Shown: positions 57,079-64,000 of the stretch, one piece after another | Layout: every line of letters begins with the position of its first letter | How positions within the stretch are numbered: the stretch's first letter is position 1 | Assembly (NCBI GenBank): GCA_027485645.1 | Contig: JAIXQR010000007.1 | Span: 682,001 to 746,000, forward strand | From: a bacterium | GTDB lineage: Bacteria > Armatimonadota > Fimbriimonadia > Fimbriimonadales > Fimbriimonadaceae | DNA: 64,000 nt | Reading direction: 5' to 3' | The notes under the pieces: generated by a model | What the model saw: only the letters and a program-made list of their open reading frames with translations | Told to the model about the DNA's origin: nothing | Database searches by the model: none | Position numbers and translations under genes: made by a program

Positions 57079-59415
57079 ATGCTTATCCATTATATTTGCT
57101 GCGCAGTTATGACTCAATCAGCCTCTCACCTTGGTCCCATTCCTGCGGTCTCTGGAAAAGTATCCGTTTCCCCGGGAAGAGTCGAGGGACTTGCCGTCAA
57201 GCCACTAACTAGTAAGCCGACTGGGGTAGGGAAATGGATTTGGACGGATGGAGATCCGGTGGCACTCCGGTTCAAAAAAGTCATCGAGACAAAAACTTTG
57301 CCGCGAAGGTCGACCGTACGAATCTCTGCAGAATGTAGCTATCGTCTTTATGTAAATGATCAGCTCGTTGCGCGTGGACCAGCAGATGTGGGTCGCGACT
57401 ACGACATCGGTCCAACCGGCCCGTGGTTCTATGACGTTGTTGACATCAGTAAATGGATCAAGCGCGGCCCAAACACTCTTGCGGTTGAGGTCATTTCTCG
57501 CGCCCTCGTTCAGAGCGAAGGACGATTAGGTAAGCCGGGCCTTTGGTTAGAGGCAGAGATCGGACAACTGAAAATCGGCTCCGATGAAACCTGGCAAGTT
57601 AGTCCAAATGAATCCCTCAACTTTGCTGAAGCCCAAGCTGGTGAACCCCTCAGCGGGAAAGGCAGCTTCTTAACCCTAGGACATCAATCCCCACCTTCTT
57701 TGTGGGAATCAGAAAACCCAAATAGCTGGGTTACTGCAAGGGTTGTGAAGGCAGCCGAACGGCCAGTGCTTCAGAGCGAGATTCCTGCTCCGATGGAAGC
57801 AAACTACCTGAGCAACGGCTATAGTCGCATCACTGGAGGTGCTAAGATTGCCGGCAAACCTTCGTTCGTTTCCGATGGTGCATTTTCCCTGGACTTTGAC
57901 CGCGTACTCAGCGCGCACATTGTTCTAACGGTGAATGGTGGAGACGGCGCCGTACTTTCGGTAATGCCGAATGAGCGCAAATCGGCGGGCTACCATCGAG
58001 CCGTCCGACTGAAGCTCGGCAAAGGAAAGCAATCCTTCGAGATTCCGTTCTTTGACAGTTTCTCAACCATCAATCTTCAAGCGACCGGCGTCAAATCTCC
58101 GATTGAGGTTGAAGAAGTCCGCGCCGTGTTTCGATCCTATCCGGTTCGGTACCAAGGTGAGTTTGAATGCAATGATGCCGCGCTGAACGAGATCTGGAAA
58201 GTCGGCCGCTGGTCCACCCAGATCTGTATGCAAACCCACCACCTAGATTCGCCGCACCATCAGGAACCCATCAGTGACCCGGGCGACTACCTGATCGAAT
58301 CGCTGATCAGCTACAACACGTTTGGGGAAGCCGGCCTAGCAAAGCAGGACCTGCGCAAGTACGCCCAAATCATCCGAAATCGAAAGTCCAAAGTCTTCCA
58401 CACGAGCTATGCCCTTCTCTGGCTGCAAATGCTCATTGAGTACTGGCAACACACGGGAGATGAGAGCCTTCTCCGCGAACTCGCGCCAACGGCTTTCGAT
58501 TTAGTTGATACATGGGAAACCTGGCGCGGATCTAATGGCCTAATCTCAAACCCACCAAACTTCATGTTCATTGACTGGGTTGAGTTGGAAGGCTTTAACC
58601 TGCATCATCCTCCCGCAGTCATTGGTCAGGGAGTACTAACCGCCTTCTACTATCGCGCTCTCGAAGACGTTCAAAGAATCTCCAACTTCCTCGGTGAATC
58701 AAAGCGCGCAAATCGTTGCTCCGAATTGCGCGATAGCGTTAGATTTGCCTTCAACCGAGAACTTTGGTCCGCGCAAAAAGGACTCTATCGCGACGGAAAA
58801 CCCGGGCAGTCCAAATCCCCAATCGGTACCTGGCTCCCGGAAGACAAGTCCATCGAAACGTTCTCCAGCCAGGTCAACATCCTCGCTTCCGCCTACGGGA
58901 TTGCACCGGCGAAAGAAGCGCCACTAATCCTACGGAAAGTAATGGAAAGCGGTCCGTCTAACTGCCAACCCTACTTCATGCACTTCGCCTTCGACGCTCT
59001 CGAAGAAACTGGCCTTTTTGATACCTGGGCCACCAAGCAAATGAGACGATGGAAGGTCGTACCAGATACCCAGACTTTTCCAGAAATGTGGGATCGAGGT
59101 GACTTGAGCCATGCCTGGCAGTGCACCCCTACCTACCAGTTAAGCCGGCGAGTCCTCGGGGTCTCACCCATCGCGCCAGGATTTAAGCAGATCCGGATTC
59201 AACCGTTGCTCTGCGACCTCACTTGGGCACGTGGTACCGTCCCGACCCCTCTTGGGCCGGTCAAAGTGTCATGGCAAAGATCAGCCGCCGAACTAAACCT
59301 GGAAGTCACGATTCCGAAGGGCTCGGAAGCCGAAGTTGTACTTCCAGATCAAAGCAAGAAGAAAGTAGGTCCCGGCAAGCATAAGCTGCGTTGCCCACTC
59401 CCCCAAAAACCCTAA
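57079..59415 (+). CDS. GH78-type alpha-L-rhamnosidase family enzyme
   Basis: 778 aa (or about 768 from ATG 57109). N-terminal beta-sandwich with a carbohydrate-binding GH78 N domain (VRISAECSYRLYVNDQLVARGPADVG, WFYDVVDISKWIKRGPNTLAVEV), then an (alpha/alpha)6 catalytic barrel (DSPHHQEPISDPGDYLIESL, SYALLWLQMLIEYWQHTGD) and a C-terminal beta-sandwich (GDLSHAWQCTPTYQLSRRVLGVSP). No signal peptide: intracellular rhamnosidase or related enzyme. It faces the GH36-like/GH44 operon tail-to-tail with a 4-bp overlap, so it belongs to the same locus. Confidence 0.88.
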   Translation: MLIHYICCAVMTQSASHLGPIPAVSGKVSVSPGRVEGLAVKPLTSKPTGVGKWIWTDGDPVALRFKKVIETKTLPRRSTVRISAECSYRLYVNDQLVARGPADVGRDYDIGPTGPWFYDVVDISKWIKRGPNTLAVEVISRALVQSEGRLGKPGLWLEAEIGQLKIGSDETWQVSPNESLNFAEAQAGEPLSGKGSFLTLGHQSPPSLWESENPNSWVTARVVKAAERPVLQSEIPAPMEANYLSNGYSRITGGAKIAGKPSFVSDGAFSLDFDRVLSAHIVLTVNGGDGAVLSVMPNERKSAGYHRAVRLKLGKGKQSFEIPFFDSFSTINLQATGVKSPIEVEEVRAVFRSYPVRYQGEFECNDAALNEIWKVGRWSTQICMQTHHLDSPHHQEPISDPGDYLIESLISYNTFGEAGLAKQDLRKYAQIIRNRKSKVFHTSYALLWLQMLIEYWQHTGDESLLRELAPTAFDLVDTWETWRGSNGLISNPPNFMFIDWVELEGFNLHHPPAVIGQGVLTAFYYRALEDVQRISNFLGESKRANRCSELRDSVRFAFNRELWSAQKGLYRDGKPGQSKSPIGTWLPEDKSIETFSSQVNILASAYGIAPAKEAPLILRKVMESGPSNCQPYFMHFAFDALEETGLFDTWATKQMRRWKVVPDTQTFPEMWDRGDLSHAWQCTPTYQLSRRVLGVSPIAPGFKQIRIQPLLCDLTWARGTVPTPLGPVKVSWQRSAAELNLEVTIPKGSEAEVVLPDQSKKKVGPGKHKLRCPLPQKP

Positions 59416-60911
59416 GCCCAACCGTACTCAGATTGGGTGGTTCCCTGACTCCATCGATGCGGAGTCAGGGTCGCCAGCCAATCTTCCGGCACGGCCACCG
59501 CTTGCGGCCGAGAAGCAAGATCAAACGCCTCAGTCAGCGCGGCCTCTTGCTCCACGCCTAGAGCCTCCGAACTCGCGGAGACAAACAAAGGGGTGCCAGA
59601 CCGTGCAACCGCATCAAGCCACATTCGGTTAAGCCGCCAATCAATTTGCGGAGTTATCCCGACGCAGTCCGCATCAGCCGCAAACAGCGTGTCGTGTTGA
59701 ATCGACCGAAAAGCCAACGTATTGACCCCCATTTTCAGGGTGCGGCTCCACTCTTTTCCGCTTGTGTCGTCACCGGTCCGCTGAATCTCGTGCGTCCCGG
59801 CCGCCAGGTGACCAAAGGTGTTGCAGCCAATCAGAAGTGCTTCACCGGCTGCAGATCGAATGGAATCGTACAAATCGCCGAAGATCTCCGCGCTCGTCTT
59901 TTCCCGATTGTGAAACTGACGATCGTTTCCAAATACGCCATCGGCCATCTCGAAACCCCAGCGCCCAGTGCAGTCCCAAGAACTAAAGTCGTGCTTGATC
60001 AGTTCGAAACCCCACTCTCGGCACCGGGAGATATCCCGTCGGACTCGGTCCAGATTCTCCGGAAGGCTTGGATCGAGCGTGCCCGGATGCATGGTCAGCC
60101 GATCATCGATCGGCTCTCCCACCAACAATGGTCGAATCCAAATTCCCGGTCGACAGCCCATCTCCGCAATGTCGCGCGCTAGGCGCCCCATGTCACCAAA
60201 CCGGGAATTTCCAGCATCCCAAGGTCCGCCCTCGCACCCGCCATTCGGCTGCCACCCAGCATCAATCACCGAAAACGGGCGATTATCGGGATTCTGCGAC
60301 CAGCGACTGACTCGTTTAGAATCCTGCAAGATGCCGTCCCGAGTGTTATTCCCGTAAGCGTAATACCAATCGTTCGCGCCGTAGACCGGGAATCCCGCCA
60401 ATCTAGGATTCGGACAAAGTTGCTGACTCAGAATCCGCATGAATCCACACAAATCCACGCACGAAGAACCGCTTAACTGAATGATCTCCGCCGCCACGAG
60501 CGTTCTTCCGTTCAACAAGCACGGCAATGAACCGCTACGAACGTCGAGGTGAAGCGTAATCTTCCCTTCCTCAAGTGTCCAATGCGCAAAAGACTTGGCT
60601 TGCGTCCGGACACCAAAGCCCCAAACTCCCGAAGCATTCGATACCGCCGAAAACCACGGCAGATGCCGCTGGCTGTCGATCGTATACCACCCAAGATCAC
60701 CGTAACCGCGCTCCCAAGCATCTTGGAAGCAGTAACCACCCACCAAAAAATCAACGTTCCAGGTCAGCGAAATGGAGGAGACCCCGCCACGCGCACACGA
60801 AATGGAGACCTCCAAGACCTCGCTAGCAAATGCCACCCCGACTTCAACCGCCCCCGGAAACTCGGCGTTAATCCGAATCTCCGGGCCGCTATCTAAGAAG
60901 GGGAAGCTCAT
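59412..60911 (-). CDS. GH36-like (alpha-galactosidase-type) enzyme
   Basis: About 499 aa from ATG 60911, which overlaps the GH44 stop as ATGA. N-terminal beta-sandwich, then a (beta/alpha)8 barrel with the clan GH-D motifs: FSVIDAGWQPNGG, RPGIWIRPLL, ELIKHDFSSWD (catalytic Asp in K-x-D-F) and HEIQRTGDDTSGKEWS (acid/base Asp). GH36/GH27 enzymes cleave terminal alpha-galactosides; other GH-D activities are possible. No signal peptide, so it likely acts after GH44 has released oligosaccharides and they are imported. Confidence 0.85.
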   Translation of the reverse strand: MSFPFLDSGPEIRINAEFPGAVEVGVAFASEVLEVSISCARGGVSSISLTWNVDFLVGGYCFQDAWERGYGDLGWYTIDSQRHLPWFSAVSNASGVWGFGVRTQAKSFAHWTLEEGKITLHLDVRSGSLPCLLNGRTLVAAEIIQLSGSSCVDLCGFMRILSQQLCPNPRLAGFPVYGANDWYYAYGNNTRDGILQDSKRVSRWSQNPDNRPFSVIDAGWQPNGGCEGGPWDAGNSRFGDMGRLARDIAEMGCRPGIWIRPLLVGEPIDDRLTMHPGTLDPSLPENLDRVRRDISRCREWGFELIKHDFSSWDCTGRWGFEMADGVFGNDRQFHNREKTSAEIFGDLYDSIRSAAGEALLIGCNTFGHLAAGTHEIQRTGDDTSGKEWSRTLKMGVNTLAFRSIQHDTLFAADADCVGITPQIDWRLNRMWLDAVARSGTPLFVSASSEALGVEQEAALTEAFDLASRPQAVAVPEDWLATLTPHRWSQGTTQSEYGWA

Positions 60912-62467
60912 TTTCCGATGACCAGATGAACCGCACACTGCTTTGGCAGTTCAACCGTCAGAGTATCACCAGAAATGGAACCGCACTTCACCGGTTCTAA
61001 AGCCGACTTGTACGTCTGACCAAAACCGACCGAAGACAGGACTCTTAGCCCCGAGGAAGGCAGATTCACCGAGAACCGCACGGGCACATGCCGCCGCTTC
61101 CCGATCAGCACCAAATGGAGGTTCCCAGTTTTTGAATTCTTCGAAGCAAACACCGAGAACGACTTTCGATCCTGAGCGCTCACCGCGAAATTGAGATCAC
61201 CAAACGTCCCGCCTTTTCCATCAAAGTCTCGGTAAAGCCGAAAAGCCGATCGCGTAGGCGCCAGCTGCTCCTCTGTGAGCTTGTCGCCCAGAAGCGACCA
61301 CCACGTTGCGGCATCCAGCTTCTGCTGCCCGAAAACCCCCAGCATGTCCGCCGTCGCAATTCCACCGGTCAAAGTTGTCGGCCGCTCAGAATTCCATTCG
61401 CTGAACGCCAATTCCGTACCGTCAAAATATCGCTTAATGGACTGCCGAATTCTCGGAATCAGCGGAAAGAAGTTAGGATGAACCTCGCCCAACCAGCTTT
61501 GTTCGGTGTAAGTCGGATCCCACATCGCCCGCGCCGATTGCAAGTGAGCATCCGTTCCCCCTTCCTCAATCACGCCGCCACCGACGTAAAAGTGAAGATC
61601 TAACACGTCAAGCAGCCGCTGACCAAACTCCTTAGAAGCCTTCGCAAACTCCTCAAGGTAGTAGTCAATGTACCAAGCATATCCGCCCTTCTTCTGGATC
61701 TCCGGCCAATCTGGAGCACCGGTCAAAGCCATGTACTCGTAAACGCCAAATGGAGCGAATCCATGAATTTTCGCCGAAGGATCAACCGACTTGATCGCCT
61801 TTGCCGCCGCAATCGACTTCTGAACAAGCTCCTTAGCCCCGGTCTTTTCTGGGTGGGCATAAGGATGCGTATGGTGCCACAGCCCCGGCTCGTTATCCAG
61901 CGAGTAAGCATGAACCCCAGTTCCCGACTTGGCGGTTCCAAACTTCTTCACCAAGTAGTTCACCATCTCATCGATGTACACCACGCCATCCGTGGTATCC
62001 GGAGTCAATGAAAACGGCGTCGGCTTCTTCGGCTCGACCCGTACCCATCGCTTGCTTGGCGCTTTCTCCGATTCAAGAACCGAACCGTCACCATCGGCCG
62101 CAACGTAGCCCATTAAGTTCACCTGTACGATGGACTTAGCTCCGATTTCTAGCGCTTTGTTCTGATGGTTAATAATTGCCGCCGCTGGAATGCTCCGCAT
62201 CGAAGCTGGCGTGTGCCGCATCGACCAGCCATACCCGCTGCTCTGCTTCCAGTCACTTCCCGCGTTGTCAAAGTTGTTCTCCCAGTTATATGTCGTAGCG
62301 GCATTTCCGCCAAACCGGTAGAGAGTCCACTTTACATGGTGGTACTGACTGTCATTTGCCCCATAAATTAATGGACTAATGACATGAGTACTTTTCGACC
62401 AATCAACCTTGACCGTACTCAGATTCGAACTTTGAGCGGCGAAACAAGCCAGCGCGACGGCAAACAT
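60908..62467 (-). CDS. Secreted GH44 endoglucanase/xyloglucanase
   Basis: 519 aa with a short signal peptide (MFAVALACFAAQSS). The GH44 signature is strong: RFGGNAATTYNWENNFDNAGSDW, YSLDNEPGLWHHTHPYAHP (acid/base Glu), LDVLDLHFYVGGG and LAFSEWNSERP (nucleophile Glu). GH44 enzymes are endo-beta-1,4-glucanases, xyloglucanases or mannanases. Coupled to the GH36-like gene (ATGA overlap) and 8 bp after the lipoprotein. Probably the extracellular opening enzyme of the locus. Confidence 0.93.
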   Translation of the reverse strand: MFAVALACFAAQSSNLSTVKVDWSKSTHVISPLIYGANDSQYHHVKWTLYRFGGNAATTYNWENNFDNAGSDWKQSSGYGWSMRHTPASMRSIPAAAIINHQNKALEIGAKSIVQVNLMGYVAADGDGSVLESEKAPSKRWVRVEPKKPTPFSLTPDTTDGVVYIDEMVNYLVKKFGTAKSGTGVHAYSLDNEPGLWHHTHPYAHPEKTGAKELVQKSIAAAKAIKSVDPSAKIHGFAPFGVYEYMALTGAPDWPEIQKKGGYAWYIDYYLEEFAKASKEFGQRLLDVLDLHFYVGGGVIEEGGTDAHLQSARAMWDPTYTEQSWLGEVHPNFFPLIPRIRQSIKRYFDGTELAFSEWNSERPTTLTGGIATADMLGVFGQQKLDAATWWSLLGDKLTEEQLAPTRSAFRLYRDFDGKGGTFGDLNFAVSAQDRKSFSVFASKNSKTGNLHLVLIGKRRHVPVRFSVNLPSSGLRVLSSVGFGQTYKSALEPVKCGSISGDTLTVELPKQCAVHLVIGK

Positions 62468-62474
62468 AAGCGAC

Positions 62475-62684
62475 CTAGTTCCCAGCCCCGGCTGGCGGTC
62501 CGCCCGCCGTCGTCTGCTTCATTCGCTCCGCAGCCTGAGCTTGAACTTCCTTGAGCTCTTCCTCGGTCGGCTTCCTACCCATAAACGCCTTCTTTCCTTC
62601 ATCCGTAGGAGCAGGCGTACTCGAATCGCATCCCACCGCAAAAATAGTGAGAGCCGTAACGACGAATGCTGTAAATCTTTTCAT
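62475..62684 (-). CDS. Small lipoprotein
   Basis: 69 aa. MKRFTAFVVTALTIFAVGC gives a lipobox ending in Cys19, followed by a 50-residue soluble tail rich in Lys/Glu (EGKKAFMGRKPTEEELKEVQ, AQAAERMKQT). Probably helical in the periplasm or outer surface. It sits between the prepilin and GH44 genes in one operon, so it may help anchor or shape the pseudopilus or enzyme complex (inference). Confidence 0.8.
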   Translation of the reverse strand: MKRFTAFVVTALTIFAVGCDSSTPAPTDEGKKAFMGRKPTEEELKEVQAQAAERMKQTTAGGPPAGAGN

Positions 62685-62699
62685 GATTCAATGAGATGT

Positions 62700-62726
62700 C
62701 AGGTTCCGAGAGATTCCCGGAACCTG
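62700..62726. other. Intercistronic hairpin between prepilin and lipoprotein genes
   Basis: A 9-bp stem CAGGTTCCG (62700-62708) / CGGAACCTG (62718-62726), 9-nt loop, no T-run. It could be an mRNA processing or stability site separating the highly expressed prepilin from the enzymes. Confidence 0.4.
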
Positions 62727-62755
62727 AACACTAGGGGAGTAAAGGGGTCAGGAAC

Positions 62756-63595
62756 TTATCGCTTCGCGTCCCACATGTTTTCAAGTGGGCGGGTAGATGG
62801 GTTCGGATTAGTCGCTTCAGGTCGAAGAGACTTCGCGTGCGTATCGCTGAACACGAAGTTTGCAAGACCAGAGAACTTAGCGGAAACCGATCCTGCTCGT
62901 CCATTCGGATAAGCCGCCGTCGCGCTTCGCGTTCCGTTTGGAATCGAATTCGCCTTCGTGTAGAACACTCCGCTGAAGAAGACGCCCGGGCCAAAGTTCG
63001 TCAAAGGAGTATCCCAAGCCTGCAAAGCGGCTCCGCCGACGATTCCCTTAACGTCCTGAGCATATCGCTCACCCAAAAGAATGGTCTCGGCAACATTGGA
63101 AATGCTCGTTCCGCTCACCGCTCCAACCTGCTGAATCCAGCCGTTACCCGAGCAAGCAACCATGCCCATAGCGCCGCGGTGCTCAAATCCGGTTCCGTTG
63201 ATCCAGCCGCCGTGGTATGCATTCGCGGCGAGCGAGAAGTTAACGCCGGCCCAGCTCAGTCCTGGCCAAGGCTTGCCCGCGTCTGGGTCAGCTGGGCTGT
63301 AGAACATGTTGTAGTTCTTAACGTATGGCTCGGTGAACTTCACAAAGTTCACGTTTCCGGCCCAACCGCAGTTCTCGGTTCGGTCATTCCATGCTGGTGG
63401 GTGGTTATCGTCCTGGTCTGCGGCATAGATCATAATGCCGGTGCCGAGCTGCTTAACGTTCGAAAGCTGTTGGGTCTTCTTTGCTGCCAGCTTTGCCTGA
63501 GCAAAAACTGGGAAAAGGATAGCGGCTAGAATCGCGATGATTGCGATAACGACGAGAAGTTCAATGAGCGTAAAGGCCCGATTTCTTGTATTCAT
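62756..63595 (-). CDS. Prepilin-type protein in the polysaccharide operon
   Basis: 279 aa. [20 protein letters not shown] with a cleavage/methylation site before Phe, then [19 protein letters not shown]. The globular domain ends in [15 protein letters not shown], the Planctomycetes/Armatimonadota 'SDTHAK' end motif, homologous in layout to 27497-28354. A GTAGGTG ribosome-binding site precedes the ATG. The gene is 8 bp downstream of a LacI-type regulator and first among the locus genes, so it is probably induced with the hydrolases. Confidence 0.9.
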   Translation of the reverse strand: MNTRNRAFTLIELLVVIAIIAILAAILFPVFAQAKLAAKKTQQLSNVKQLGTGIMIYAADQDDNHPPAWNDRTENCGWAGNVNFVKFTEPYVKNYNMFYSPADPDAGKPWPGLSWAGVNFSLAANAYHGGWINGTGFEHRGAMGMVACSGNGWIQQVGAVSGTSISNVAETILLGERYAQDVKGIVGGAALQAWDTPLTNFGPGVFFSGVFYTKANSIPNGTRSATAAYPNGRAGSVSAKFSGLANFVFSDTHAKSLRPEATNPNPSTRPLENMWDAKR

Positions 63596-63603
63596 GATTA
63601 CAC

Positions 63604-64000
63604 CTACGGTGGTGGAGAAGTTGTCGCTCGTGCAATGAGCGACGTCGGCAGGACAAGGTCAGAAACTGACTGCCCCTCAATCTGGGACATGATCCCCTTA
63701 ACGGCAGCAGTTGCCATTTCAGGAATGGGTTGACGAATCGTAGTAAGAGGTGTCGGAAGGCTGCGAGCAATTCCGTCGTTGTCAAATCCAATAACGCTCA
63801 GCTGGTCAGGTACTCGAATGCCAAGGTCATAAGCCACTCGAAGCACCGCCGCCGCAACCAAGTCGTTAACGCACATCACCGCCGTCGGTCGATCCGACCT
63901 GTTCAGCAGCTCGTGCGCGACAGCCAAAATTGGATCAAAATTTGATCCCGAATCGATCACCCAAGCTGGGTTGATCTCGCCGAAGTAGCTCTCCATCTTC
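63604..64000 (-). CDS. LacI-family transcriptional regulator, C-terminal part
   Basis: The last 131 or so residues; the gene enters from the right edge. The effector-binding domain is recognised: [37 protein letters not shown] (classical LacI/PurR motif), [20 protein letters not shown] and the end [16 protein letters not shown]. The N-terminal DNA-binding helices are outside the window. As the first gene of the operon it likely represses the prepilin - lipoprotein - GH44 - GH36 genes until a sugar signal is present. Confidence 0.93.
   Translation of the reverse strand, partial: KMESYFGEINPAWVIDSGSNFDPILAVAHELLNRSDRPTAVMCVNDLVAAAVLRVAYDLGIRVPDQLSVIGFDNDGIARSLPTPLTTIRQPIPEMATAAVKGIMSQIEGQSVSDLVLPTSLIARATTSPPP

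Overview
This 64 kb window is bacterial chromosome that most resembles Armatimonadota (Fimbriimonas-like). The strongest pointers are two prepilin-type proteins (27497-28354 and 62756-63595) whose N-terminus runs [18 protein letters not shown] followed by [10 protein letters not shown], a signature I associate with that phylum. Further pointers are the mix of complex-carbohydrate hydrolases, a redoxin/cytochrome c/copper-monooxygenase fusion, and genes packed with 4-bp ATGA overlaps. No rRNA, tRNA, CRISPR array, integrase or transposase was found by eye, and no gene-free stretch exceeds 300 bases.

Layout. 1-6.4 kb: the start of a glycolipid glycosyltransferase, a membrane protein, a GH127 glycosidase, a cell-envelope operon (murA-mreB-secreted protein) and an HNH endonuclease. 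6.4-9.3 kb: an ECF sigma / anti-sigma / PAP2 phosphatase operon. 9.4-14 kb: leuB, a serine protease fused to a NucA-type nuclease, a K+ channel and a DUF4380-like protein. 14-21.6 kb: an island of unrecognised small genes, all on the minus strand, arranged in small units separated by a palindromic repeat; one two-gene unit is duplicated. 21.6-28.4 kb: a VOC protein, GH26 and GH5-like enzymes, an Asp/Glu racemase, an esterase and a prepilin-like protein. 28.5-37.2 kb: a multidomain redox protein, a MarR-linked ABC/MFP export operon, a fasciclin protein and pirin. 37.3-48.2 kb: an MsbA-like ABC transporter with a DUF1854 partner, a TPR protein, clpB, dacB (PBP4) and a DUF1385/YqhQ protein. 48.3-57 kb: Nif3, GNAT, a GH19-type lysozyme, ankyrin, VOC, a decayed VapBC pair, DinB, an epimerase and DUF6265. 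57-64 kb: a polysaccharide-utilisation locus (GH78 facing a lacI - prepilin - lipoprotein - GH44 - GH36-like operon).

Themes. (1) Polysaccharide breakdown is spread over three sites: GH127; GH26 plus GH5-like; GH78/GH36/GH44 under a LacI regulator. (2) Many genes have a TANNNT -10 hexamer ending only 5-7 nt before the start codon and no Shine-Dalgarno, implying common leaderless transcription; this also helps choose starts. (3) The most unusual content is the cytoplasmic-looking protease-nuclease fusion beside a K+ channel, and the repeat-separated island at 14-21.6 kb. All functional calls come from reading translated sequences and remembered family motifs; no database search was run.
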